Assembly (NCBI GenBank): GCA_902490055.1
Contig: CABUCP010000025.1
Span: 1-14,501 of the forward strand
Origin: an uncultured Klebsiella sp.
Lineage (GTDB): Bacteria; Pseudomonadota; Gammaproteobacteria; Enterobacterales; Enterobacteriaceae
Direction of reading: 5' to 3'
Length of the DNA stretch: 14,501 nucleotides
The notes under the pieces: model-generated
Databases searched by the model: none
The model's input: the letters and a program-made list of their open reading frames with translations, nothing else
What the model was told of the DNA's origin: nothing
Part shown: one piece after another, positions 7,312 to 14,498 of the stretch
Layout: each line of letters begins with the position of its first letter
Numbering within the stretch: the stretch's first letter is position 1
Made by a program: the position numbers and the translations under genes

Positions 7312-8256
7312 TCATCTTATTGTTTGCGCTTTCCAGCAGCGCACCTGCGCGCCATTCGCTTGCGCCTCTAGCGGCTGCGGTCGTTCACAGCCCTGGCTGG
7401 CGTAAGGGCAGCGTTCGCGAAAGTAGCAGCCCGTCGGCAGCTGGCGGTTGCCCGGTAGTTCGGTATTGCGCGCGCCTTCGCCTAACGGTGAACCGATGCG
7501 CGGTACCGACTCCATCAATAGCCGGGTATAAGGGTGAGCAGGATTATCCAGCACCTGCCGCGCCGGCCCCATTTCGACGATTTGCCCGAGGTACATTACC
7601 GCTACCCGATCGCTCATATGGCGTATCACCGAAACGTTATGCGAAATCAACACGTAGGTGAGGTTTTGCCGCTGCTGCAGTTCGACCAGTAGATTGAGGA
7701 TCTGCGCCTGCACCGAGATATCCAGCGCCGAAGTTGGCTCATCGAGCACGATAATCTCCGGCTGCGACGAGAGCGCGCGGGCGATGGCGATTCGCTGGCG
7801 CTGGCCGCCGGAAAAAGCGTGCGGCAGACGATCGAGATACTCCGGGCGGATCCCCACCTGATGCGCCAGCTGCTCGGCGAGATCGCGGCGCGCCTTTTCC
7901 CGCATGCGCGACTGGATCCACACCGGTTCGGTGATGGTGCGCCAGACCGGTAACCGCGGATCCAGCGAGGACAGCGGATCCTGAAACACCATCTGCATGC
8001 GGCCGCGCTGTTTTTCACCGGCGGCTGGCGCGCGAGAGAACTGACCGGAAGAGGGCTTTAATATCCCCATCAGCAGTTTCGCCAGGGTGCTTTTCCCGCA
8101 GCCTGATTCGCCGACGATGCCTAACGTTTCGCCGCGACTGGCTGTCATATCGAGACCGTTGAGCGCATAGACGCGTTCGGTTACTTTGCCGCGCCAGTTT
8201 TTCTGCGCCGGAAAGGTCAGATGGATATCGTTAAGGGTAAGCAGCGTCTCAGACAT
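7312..8256 (-). CDS. ddpF: D-Ala-D-Ala dipeptide ABC importer, ATPase DdpF
   Basis: This 314-residue cytoplasmic ATPase (308 in E. coli, from memory) is the second of two ATPases of the Ddp importer. Walker A GESGCGKST (49-57), Q-loop Gln92, signature FSGGQ (148-152), Walker B IIVLDE (168-173) and switch His206 are intact. The oligopeptide-importer C-terminal extension includes PAHPYTRLLMESVPR. Four cysteines (277, 283, 290, 307) match a spacing associated with an iron-sulfur cluster in DppD-type ATPases. The ATG at 8254-8256 overlaps the ddpD end by 8 bases and is preceded by GGGAGA; the open frame runs 31 codons further up without family support. It is the last gene of the operon. No clear intrinsic terminator follows; the REP pair lies about 145 bp beyond. 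Confidence 0.93.
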   Translation of the reverse strand: MSETLLTLNDIHLTFPAQKNWRGKVTERVYALNGLDMTASRGETLGIVGESGCGKSTLAKLLMGILKPSSGQFSRAPAAGEKQRGRMQMVFQDPLSSLDPRLPVWRTITEPVWIQSRMREKARRDLAEQLAHQVGIRPEYLDRLPHAFSGGQRQRIAIARALSSQPEIIVLDEPTSALDISVQAQILNLLVELQQRQNLTYVLISHNVSVIRHMSDRVAVMYLGQIVEMGPARQVLDNPAHPYTRLLMESVPRIGSPLGEGARNTELPGNRQLPTGCYFRERCPYASQGCERPQPLEAQANGAQVRCWKAQTIR

Positions 8257-9238
8257 GGGCGTTCTCCCGTTGCGGATACCAGCAGGCGGCCTGCCTTTCG
8301 GCGGCGCTATCGTGAGCCTGCAGCGTTGGGGTGAGACCGCAAGCTTCACCGGCGGCGAAGCAGCGTTCGCGGAAGGCGCAGCCGACAGGCAGATGCGCCA
8401 GATTTGGTACGGTGCCGGGAATGGATTGCAGCGGCGCGCGTGGATCGCCTTTGTCGGGGGCGCTGTTCAACAGGCCAATGGAATAGGGATGCATTGGGCG
8501 CTGCAGTACCTCTGCGGTGTTGCCGCTTTCAATGACCGCGCCGGCGTACATCACGTACAGCCGGTCGCAAACCTGGGATACCACCGCCATATCGTGGCTG
8601 ATAAACAGCACCGAGGTGCCCGTCGCCTGCGCCTTTTGCTTCAGCAGACGCAGCACCTGGCGCTGCACGGTGACATCGAGCGCGGTGGTGGGTTCGTCGG
8701 CAATCAGCAGATCGGGCTCGCAGGAGAAGGCGATGGCGATCATTACCCGCTGGCGCATCCCGCCGGAGAGCTCAAACGGATAGCGCTTCAGTACGCTCTG
8801 CGGGTCAGCAATCTGCATATCCGCCAGCAGTTCGACGGCGCGGGCGCGCGCTTCGCGTAGCGACAGCGGGCGATGCTGGCGGATGACATCCACCATCTGT
8901 TTACCGATGCGTCGGGTAGGGTTCAGCGCGGTCATCGGCTCCTGGAAAATCATTGCAACCTTGCTGCCGCGAATGTCACGCAGCGCTGTTTCCGCCACAT
9001 TGAGCATATCGTGACCCATCAGGGTGATAGCGCCGCTATGAATGTGGTAGCTGCCGGCGGGCAGCAGGCGCATCGCCAGCATCGCGGTCACCGATTTACC
9101 AGAACCCGACTCGCCCACCACGCCGACGATTTCGCCGCGGTTAATATGCAGCGAAATGTTGTTCAGCACATTGACCTGTCCCTGATACACCGGGAAGCTC
9201 AGGCGGACGTTGTCGATAGTTAACACCCGATTTTCCAT
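8249..9238 (-). CDS. ddpD: D-Ala-D-Ala dipeptide ABC importer, ATPase DdpD
   Basis: The 329-residue product closely follows E. coli DdpD (328). Walker A GESGSGKS (42-49), Q-loop Gln99 in IFQEP, signature LSGGM (157-161), Walker B LLIADE (177-182) and His215 are all present, so it should bind and hydrolyse ATP together with DdpF at the inner face of the membrane. The C-terminal extension contains [12 protein letters not shown], the IPGTVPNL segment and the cysteine pattern C287, C293, C300, C319. The start codon overlaps the ddpC stop by one base (TAATG), which points to coupled translation. Confidence 0.95.
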   Translation of the reverse strand: MENRVLTIDNVRLSFPVYQGQVNVLNNISLHINRGEIVGVVGESGSGKSVTAMLAMRLLPAGSYHIHSGAITLMGHDMLNVAETALRDIRGSKVAMIFQEPMTALNPTRRIGKQMVDVIRQHRPLSLREARARAVELLADMQIADPQSVLKRYPFELSGGMRQRVMIAIAFSCEPDLLIADEPTTALDVTVQRQVLRLLKQKAQATGTSVLFISHDMAVVSQVCDRLYVMYAGAVIESGNTAEVLQRPMHPYSIGLLNSAPDKGDPRAPLQSIPGTVPNLAHLPVGCAFRERCFAAGEACGLTPTLQAHDSAAERQAACWYPQRENAHV

Positions 9239-10131
9239 TAGTTGCGCCCTCCGGCTTTGGGATCCAGTAGATCCTGGATGCCATCGCCAAACAGGTTAAA
9301 GCCGACGGCGGTGATCAGGATCGCCGCGCCGGGGAAGGCGCAGTACCACCACTGATCGAGCACGTAGTTGCGGCCGTTAGCGACCATCGCGCCCCATTCC
9401 GCGGTGGGCTGCTGGGCGCCGAGGCCGATAAAGCCGAGCGTGGCGGCCATCAGGATCGCGCTGCCGATATCCAGCGACGCCTGTACCACCAGCGGCGGCA
9501 GGGCGTTACGCAGAATATGCCAGCTGATCAGATGCCAGCGCGAGGCGCCAAATGTCACCGAAGCCTCGACGAAAGTGTGCTGGCGCACGACCAACGTCTG
9601 GCCGCGGGCCAGCCGCACGTAAAATGGAATACGCACGATGGCGATCGCCAGCATCGCGTTGAACAGGCTCGGGCCTAACGCCGCCGCCAGCGCCATGGTC
9701 AGCACCAGCGACGGAATCGACAGCATAATGTCCATCAGGCGCATAATCAGCGCGTCGCTGCGCCCGCCGAGCACCCCGGAGAGACAGCCGAGCAGCGATC
9801 CGCTGATCCCGGCGATCACGACTACCGCCAGCCCGGCGGCCACCGACTGCTGGCTGCCGATCAGCACGCGGCTGAACAGATCGCGCCCCACCTCATCGGT
9901 GCCGAACCAGTGGGCCAGCGATGGCGCCTGCAGACGCGCGGTAAGGTTGATGGCGTTGGGATCGTGCGGCGTCAACCACGGCGAGAAGATCATTAAAAAC
10001 AGCATGATCAGCATGATCGCGCCGCCAATCAGCGTGAGCGGGCTTTGGCGGATCAACCACCAGCGACGCTTCCAGTGGCCGCTTTTTTCAGCCTTTGGCC
10101 GCACAAGCGGCTGTTCCTGAGTCATCATCAC
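9238..10131 (-). CDS. ddpC: D-Ala-D-Ala dipeptide ABC importer, permease DdpC
   Basis: The permease has 297 residues (298 in E. coli). About six membrane segments are visible, the first at 31-51 and the last near 266-286. The DppC-type signature FGTDEVGRDLFSRV (76-89) precedes the core, and the ATPase-coupling loop FVEASVTFGASRWHLISWHI lies at 187-206. With DdpB it forms the inner-membrane channel. The frame can open at GTG 10131 or at ATG 10128 or 10125, directly after the ddpB stop codon; GGAG lies 8 bases before the GTG, so I keep the longest form. The choice changes only one or two residues. Confidence 0.95.
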   Translation of the reverse strand: MMMTQEQPLVRPKAEKSGHWKRRWWLIRQSPLTLIGGAIMLIMLFLMIFSPWLTPHDPNAINLTARLQAPSLAHWFGTDEVGRDLFSRVLIGSQQSVAAGLAVVVIAGISGSLLGCLSGVLGGRSDALIMRLMDIMLSIPSLVLTMALAAALGPSLFNAMLAIAIVRIPFYVRLARGQTLVVRQHTFVEASVTFGASRWHLISWHILRNALPPLVVQASLDIGSAILMAATLGFIGLGAQQPTAEWGAMVANGRNYVLDQWWYCAFPGAAILITAVGFNLFGDGIQDLLDPKAGGRN

Positions 10132-11151
10132 TTAGCTTTCTCCCCGACCCATGCGCGGGTCGATCCATAAATAGAGCAGGTCGACAATCAGGTTGACCAG
10201 TACGTAAGCAAAGGAGACCACGATGGCGAAGCCCATCACCGCGGGGAAATCGAGCGCCTGAATCGAAGAAACCACGTAGGCGCCCATGCCCGGCCAGGCG
10301 AATACCGTCTCCGTGAGCACCGCGCCGTATAGCAGGTCGCCCAGCGCCAGGCCAAGCACCGTTACCGAGGGGATCAGCGCGTTGGGCAGGGCATAGCGCA
10401 CCACGATGGTGAACTTCGGCAGGCCGCTGGCCAGCGCGGTACGGATGTAATCCTCGTTGAGTTGCTCGAGCATCGCCGAGCGGATCTGCCGGGCGACGAT
10501 ACCCAGATGAACAAAGGCGAGGGTCGTCGCCGGTAGAATCAGGTGCTGCAGGGCGTTGAAGAACACCTCGAAATTTCCCTCCAGTAGTGAATCCAGCAGA
10601 TAAAAACCGGTGACGTGCGCGGGCGGGTCGAACCAGCCATCCAGTCTGCCGCTGCCCGGCAGCCAGTCGAGCTTGCCATAAAACAGTACGATGACGCCGA
10701 GGCCCAGCCAGAATGCCGGGGTGGAGATGCCGGTTAGCGCCATCAGGCGCACCAGATGATCGGTCCAGCGATTGCGGTATACCGCCGACAGCACGCCGAG
10801 CGGAATGCCAACCAGCAGGGCGATCAGCAGCGCGCAAAATGCCAGCTCCAGCGTTGCCGGGAAGAAGGTTTTTAAATCTTCCAGTACCGGGCGGCCGGTG
10901 CGAATCGAGGTCCCGAGATCGCCATGGAACAGAGCGTTGACGTAGCGGGCAAATTGCTGCCAGAGCGGTAAATCCAGCCCCAACTGCTGGCGGATATGAC
11001 GGACGATTTCATCGCTGGCGCGATCGCCCGCCAGTAGCCGCGCCGGGTCGCCGGGAATCAGGTGCGAAATAATAAATGTAATCACGCAGACGCCGGCGAC
11101 GACTAAAATCAGCCCCCAGCAGCGCTGTCGTATTAAACCCCAGAAACTCAT
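10132..11151 (-). CDS. ddpB: D-Ala-D-Ala dipeptide ABC importer, permease DdpB
   Basis: The 339-residue inner-membrane permease (340 in E. coli) is of the DppB type. A first membrane helix at about 10-30 is followed by a large periplasmic loop containing LIPGDPARLL. The conserved FPATLELAFCALLIALLVGI segment (97-116) opens the core, and the ATPase-coupling EAA loop DYIRTALASGLPKFTIVVRY lies at 234-253. The C-terminal helix ends with YLWIDPRMG, as usual for the family. The ATG is preceded by GAGGAG at 7 bases. A strong hairpin in the 60-bp gap to ddpA ends directly at this ribosome binding site. Confidence 0.95.
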   Translation of the reverse strand: MSFWGLIRQRCWGLILVVAGVCVITFIISHLIPGDPARLLAGDRASDEIVRHIRQQLGLDLPLWQQFARYVNALFHGDLGTSIRTGRPVLEDLKTFFPATLELAFCALLIALLVGIPLGVLSAVYRNRWTDHLVRLMALTGISTPAFWLGLGVIVLFYGKLDWLPGSGRLDGWFDPPAHVTGFYLLDSLLEGNFEVFFNALQHLILPATTLAFVHLGIVARQIRSAMLEQLNEDYIRTALASGLPKFTIVVRYALPNALIPSVTVLGLALGDLLYGAVLTETVFAWPGMGAYVVSSIQALDFPAVMGFAIVVSFAYVLVNLIVDLLYLWIDPRMGRGES

Positions 11152-11164
11152 GATGGCGCTCCTC

Positions 11165-11188
11165 GGCCGGGCCCGCGTCGGCCCGACC
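11165..11188 (-). other. GC hairpin between ddpA and ddpB
   Basis: In the transcript GGTCGGGCC and GGCCCGGCC form a 9-base-pair stem with one G-U pair and a 6-base loop. The stem abuts the ddpB Shine-Dalgarno GAGGAG (11159-11164). Hairpins after binding-protein genes often protect the upstream mRNA, which would give more DdpA than permease; here it could also limit ddpB translation. Confidence 0.6.
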
Positions 11189-11211
11189 TGACAAGATGGA
11201 GAGACGGCCCG

Positions 11212-12774
11212 CTACTTGTGCATGTCGGCGATATTGTAAATCTGTTCAAGCATCGGGTTGAAAACGAAGCCTTTCACATCCTTGTTCATTGCCACCTGGT
11301 AGTTCTTCTGGAACAGGTAAACGTAGGCGGCGTCATCAATGACGGTCTTCTGCGCCTGCTGATAATCTTTGGTGCGCGCCGCCTGATCGGTGGTGGCGAC
11401 CGCCTGTTTCAACAGCGCATCCACCTGCGGATTGGAGTAAAAGGCGCGGTTGCCCGGCAGACCTTTTTTGTCCGACTCGAACCAGTAGTTCATAAACATA
11501 TAGGGGTCAGCGAAGTCCGGGCTCCAGTTGCCGATAGCGATGTCGTAATCACCTTTGCCGATGCGCTCGCGCATGGTGGCGTTGGCCAGTTTCTCCAGCT
11601 TGACCTGAATACCGAGCGCCTGCAGGTTGGCTTGGGTAGAGAGCGCGATCGGCTCCCAGTTCGGGTCGTTATCGGAGTAGAGGAACGACAGCGTTTTGGG
11701 TTTATCCGTCACCTTATCCAGCGCCGCTTTGGCTTTGTCGAGATCCAATGAATACTGCATAGCGCTGGCGTCGTAGCCCCACATCCCGTCGGGGATCGGC
11801 CCGCGCATCTGCTTACCGTTACCGCCGAGAATGCCGTCGACCATGCCTTTATAGTCGGTCGCCCACGACACCGCGCGGCGAAGATCTACCTGGTTCATCG
11901 GCGCCTTGCTGTTGTTGAGATACAGATAGGTGACGCGCAGCGCCGGATAGTCGTAGACCGCGACCTTGTCCTCTTTCTTCAACGCCGCAAACTGATCGAC
12001 TGGCAGCGCGTCGGCGATATCCAAATCGCCCTTGGTCAGCTGCAGACGGCGGGCGGCGCTTTCACCGATGATTTTCACTGTCACGCGTTTAAAGGCGGGT
12101 TTGTTGCCGCTGAAATGCGGATTGGGCACCAGCACCAGCTGCTGACCTTTTTGCCAGCGCTGCAGGGCGTAAGCGCCGGAGCCGGCGGTATGTTCGGCAA
12201 GGTAGGCGCGGGCATCATCGGCGGCGTTAGCTTTCAGTACCGCCGGGTTAATAATCGAGGCGCCGTCGTTGGCGAGGGTATGCAGGAACGGCGCGAAGGA
12301 CTCCGGCAGCGTGAAGCGGACGGTGGTTGGGTCGACGGCATCAACTTTCAGCCCGCTGGGGAACGCTTCCGATGGCCCCTGTTTAATTCGCATCAGGCGT
12401 TCGAAAGAGAGTTTCACCGCCTCCGCGGTGACCGGCGAACCGTCAGCAAACTGCGCGCCTTTGCGCAGGGTGAACGTCCAGGTCTTGCCATCGTCGGAAG
12501 CCTGCCAGTTTTCGGCCAGGTCGCCTTCGACGTCGGTTGAGCCTTTGCCATTATCGGTTTTGTACTTGACCAGGCGCTGGTAGGCCGGGTAGGTCACCGT
12601 CCAGTCGTTGTTATCGATAGTGACCGCCGGGTCCAGCGTTTGCGGGTCGGCGGCTTTGCCGATCACCAGCATATCCTTAGGCACGGCGGCAAAGGCGGAT
12701 GGGATCGCGGCGCAGAGCGCGACGACTAACAGTAACGGGCGAAAACCTACGGATGCTGGGTGAGTCATTTTCAT
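11212..12774 (-). CDS. ddpA: Periplasmic D-Ala-D-Ala dipeptide-binding protein DdpA
   Basis: This 520-residue solute-binding protein (516 in E. coli) belongs to the oligopeptide-binding SBP_bac_5 family. A Sec signal peptide (1-29) has the hydrophobic core PLLLVVALCAAIP and a likely cleavage after SAFA. The mature protein shows family landmarks such as LAENWQASDDGKTWTFTLRK near the start of the domain and TAEAVKLSFERL. It captures the dipeptide in the periplasm and delivers it to DdpBC. The start overlaps the ddpX stop codon (ATGA), and a second in-frame ATG lies two codons further in. Its stop codon is followed by the hairpin before ddpB. Confidence 0.95.
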   Translation of the reverse strand: MKMTHPASVGFRPLLLVVALCAAIPSAFAAVPKDMLVIGKAADPQTLDPAVTIDNNDWTVTYPAYQRLVKYKTDNGKGSTDVEGDLAENWQASDDGKTWTFTLRKGAQFADGSPVTAEAVKLSFERLMRIKQGPSEAFPSGLKVDAVDPTTVRFTLPESFAPFLHTLANDGASIINPAVLKANAADDARAYLAEHTAGSGAYALQRWQKGQQLVLVPNPHFSGNKPAFKRVTVKIIGESAARRLQLTKGDLDIADALPVDQFAALKKEDKVAVYDYPALRVTYLYLNNSKAPMNQVDLRRAVSWATDYKGMVDGILGGNGKQMRGPIPDGMWGYDASAMQYSLDLDKAKAALDKVTDKPKTLSFLYSDNDPNWEPIALSTQANLQALGIQVKLEKLANATMRERIGKGDYDIAIGNWSPDFADPYMFMNYWFESDKKGLPGNRAFYSNPQVDALLKQAVATTDQAARTKDYQQAQKTVIDDAAYVYLFQKNYQVAMNKDVKGFVFNPMLEQIYNIADMHK

Positions 12775-13355
12775 GGTGAAACTCCGTCAATCTGAGCGGG
12801 GGAGAAACAAGCGAAAACATCATCAAGTAGCGGATAACCGGCCGCGCCCGGTAGTTCGAAGTGCCACCATTCCGTGGTAATGCCTTTAAAGCCGCCGCCG
12901 AACATAATGGCGTTCAGCAGCAGGCGGTTGCGCTGGGCGTCCTGCGCCACCGCCGGGTGGTAGGGATGCGAGCGATCGTCCATCTCGTCAAAGGCGGTGC
13001 CCATGTCGAGTACGTGGTTATGCTCGTCAAGCAGCGTTACGTCGATGGCGGTGCCGCGGCTGTGGTTAGAGCCGATAGCGGCCGGCACCACGTAATCCTG
13101 ATTCGGGCAGGCGTTCCACAGCAGCTGCTGGGCGCGCTGTGGGCGATAGGCATCAAGAACCAGCAGGCGATATCCCGCCAGCGCGGCAATAGCGATAGCT
13201 TTCTCAAGCGCCGCCGCCGCATCCGGGTGCAGCAGGCAGCGGGCTTCGCGGTAAATCGGCCGGCCGGTGATGTTATCGGCGGTGGCGTATTTGAGGTCGA
13301 CAGGCAGCGTGGGAAAACGCGCGGCAATGTCCACCAGGGGGAGTTGCTGGCTCAT
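12771..13355 (-). CDS. ddpX: Zinc D-Ala-D-Ala dipeptidase DdpX (VanX family)
   Basis: The 194-residue enzyme (193 in E. coli) has every catalytic residue of the VanX family: zinc ligands His98 and Asp105 in SNHSRGTAID, His165 with catalytic base Glu162 in EWWHFE, and transition-state Arg71 in DAYRP. It splits D-Ala-D-Ala into two D-alanines. No signal peptide is present, so it acts in the cytoplasm on the imported dipeptide; the enteric enzyme serves nutrition, not vancomycin resistance. The gene follows the RpiR-type regulator by 11 bases, with its Shine-Dalgarno AAGGAA overlapping that gene's stop codon, and overlaps ddpA by 4 bases. It is therefore part of the importer operon. Confidence 0.96.
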   Translation of the reverse strand: MSQQLPLVDIAARFPTLPVDLKYATADNITGRPIYREARCLLHPDAAAALEKAIAIAALAGYRLLVLDAYRPQRAQQLLWNACPNQDYVVPAAIGSNHSRGTAIDVTLLDEHNHVLDMGTAFDEMDDRSHPYHPAVAQDAQRNRLLLNAIMFGGGFKGITTEWWHFELPGAAGYPLLDDVFACFSPAQIDGVSP

Positions 13356-13366
13356 CGGTAATTTCC

Positions 13367-14233
13367 TTAACGTTCAAACTGACCAAATTCCTGCTGCAGC
13401 GCGCGGTTGGCGGCGAGGCGGCTGGAGAGCGTCGGCCCCAGCTGTTCGACCACCGCGGAGAGCAGCAGATTGAAAAGACAACTGATCGGCGCAAGCGAAT
13501 CCCAGAAATGGCCGGTATCGGTTTTAACCTGTAATAAATCAACGGGATAATCGCGCGCCCACGGACACCAGATATCGGTGACCAGCGCGGTGGCGATCCC
13601 GCGTTCGACGGCGACCCGGCAAAACTGGCGCGCGGCGGTGGAATAGGCGCGGGTATCGGTCAACACCACATAGGGGCGCTGATATTCGGAGTTCAGCGAT
13701 TCAAGCCAGCTGCCGGAGCTGCCGTCGGCATAGGTCACGCGCGGGCGCAGATATTCCAGATGACTGAAGAAGGTATTGGCGATACCGCGGGTTGACTGAA
13801 TGCCCAGGACGATGACCGCGTCGGCTTCGGCGATGCGCTGGCTGACGCGAGCGAAGGCCGGTTCCTGCGCCAGCTGATAGACATAGCGAATAGCATCCAG
13901 CTCCATTTGCAGCGACAGGCTGGCGCGGTCCGGCTGCGCCTGCTGCTGCGACCAGGAGTCGAGGCGGTCGATCACCCCCCACTGGCGATAGGGCGTTGAT
14001 GCGGGCTCCTTCAGGCTATTTTTCACGTCGTCGAGATTGCGATAGCCCAGCTTGCGCAGATAGCGGCCAACGGTTATTCCGCTGGTGCCGGTGGCCTGCG
14101 CAATACTGTCGGCGGTTTCGAACGGGATATGCTCCCGATGGCTTAACAGCCAGCTGCCAATGCGTTTTTCGCTTGGCGTCAGCTGGCTGAAAGTCGATTC
14201 AATAATGTGAAACAACCCGTTGCTATCGTTCAT
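13367..14233 (-). CDS. MurR/RpiR-family regulator heading the ddp operon
   Basis: The 288-residue protein has an N-terminal HTH_6 domain (about 10-77, with TADSIAQATGTSGITVGRYL at 40-59) and a C-terminal SIS-type fold (about 125-260). I chose the ATG at 14233, preceded by GAGG 6 bases away; the frame opens 17 codons earlier at a TTG without family support, overlapping the predicted transcription start. The family usually senses phosphorylated sugars or N-acetylmuramic acid phosphate. Here the SIS loops read LGIQSTRGIANTF (143-155) and VVLTDTRAYSTAARQF (189-204), without the usual serine-rich SHSG-type loop, so the ligand may differ. Being first in the ddp transcript it would regulate its own operon, the divergent gene, or both (inference). 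Confidence 0.88.
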   Translation of the reverse strand: MNDSNGLFHIIESTFSQLTPSEKRIGSWLLSHREHIPFETADSIAQATGTSGITVGRYLRKLGYRNLDDVKNSLKEPASTPYRQWGVIDRLDSWSQQQAQPDRASLSLQMELDAIRYVYQLAQEPAFARVSQRIAEADAVIVLGIQSTRGIANTFFSHLEYLRPRVTYADGSSGSWLESLNSEYQRPYVVLTDTRAYSTAARQFCRVAVERGIATALVTDIWCPWARDYPVDLLQVKTDTGHFWDSLAPISCLFNLLLSAVVEQLGPTLSSRLAANRALQQEFGQFER

Positions 14234-14290
14234 CTCTGCCCTCAATGATATTTCAATCTCATTTAACAGAATTTTGATACTCAACTAACA

Positions 14291-14307
14291 AAGCACGATG
14301 CGTGCCA
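14291..14307 (-). promoter_or_regulatory. Sigma-54 promoter of the rpiR-ddpXABCDF operon
   Basis: On the minus strand TGGCACGCATCGTGCTT carries the full -24 consensus TGGCACG and a -12 element GTGCT, with GG (14306-14305) and GC (14294-14293) exactly 10 bases apart. Predicted transcription start is near 14282, about 50 bases before the regulator ATG. E. coli ddp is known to be induced by nitrogen limitation, which fits. Confidence 0.82.
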
Positions 14308-14389
14308 GTAATGCCAGAAACGCATCATATCCAGCTATGTCAGGAATATGTCGCCAGAACAGCGGATCTTGAGCCTAGATTTTCACTCG

Positions 14390-14414
14390 TCATTGCACAA
14401 AGAAAGTGCAATGA
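14390..14414. promoter_or_regulatory. NtrC-type binding site
   Basis: TCATTGCAC-AAAGAAA-GTGCAATGA has perfect 9-base arms. Its core TGCAC-N7-GTGCA is the NtrC consensus (TGCACC-N5-GGTGCA) apart from the two innermost bases. Its centre is about 120 bp upstream of the predicted sigma-54 start, a normal enhancer distance. It could also serve the divergent gene to the right. Confidence 0.78.
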
Positions 14415-14426
14415 ATCCTGGTTGCG

Positions 14427-14466
14427 CATCACAAAAGAAAAACAATTTATTAACAATTTTGTGATG
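14427..14466. promoter_or_regulatory. Inverted repeat next to the divergent gene, possible operator
   Basis: CATCACAAAA (14427-14436) and TTTTGTGATG (14457-14466) are perfect 10-base inverse copies separated by 20 AT-rich bases. The interval contains an 11-bp-spaced repeat of AACAATTT (14441-14448 and 14452-14459). Candidate binder is the RpiR-type regulator, whose family binds inverted repeats, but the assignment is inferred from position only. Confidence 0.45.
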
Positions 14467-14491
14467 TGAACGATGAGTGGATGCTATCAAT

Positions 14492-14498
14492 AGAGGAG
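14492..14498 (+). promoter_or_regulatory. Ribosome binding site of a gene beginning beyond the right edge
   Basis: AGAGGAG is a strong Shine-Dalgarno 3 bases before the window end, and no start codon follows within the window. With the intergenic control sites to its left, it suggests a plus-strand gene divergent from the ddp operon, starting a few bases outside. Confidence 0.5.

Noticed and set aside
7224..7661. Plus-strand 145-codon open frame over the end of ddpF
   Set aside because: It is antisense to the conserved C-terminal part of ddpF, and its composition is explained by the codon bias of that gene.
8186..8860. Plus-strand 224-codon open frame antisense to ddpD and ddpF
   Set aside because: It has no ribosome binding site or domain and lies fully opposite to well-conserved ATPase sequence.
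10088..10837. Minus-strand 249-codon open frame inside ddpB
   Set aside because: It is an out-of-frame shadow of ddpB in GC-rich DNA; the arginine-, alanine- and glycine-rich translation has no domain, while ddpB matches its family throughout.
12771..13355. DdpX as a vancomycin-resistance determinant
   Set aside because: The enzyme is of the VanX family but sits with a dipeptide importer and a nitrogen-type promoter, without vanH or vanA-like genes; a nutritional role is far more likely in an enteric bacterium.
14429..14464. TCACA and TGTGA elements as a CRP site
   Set aside because: The halves are in the wrong order and much too far apart; a CRP site is TGTGA-N6-TCACA.
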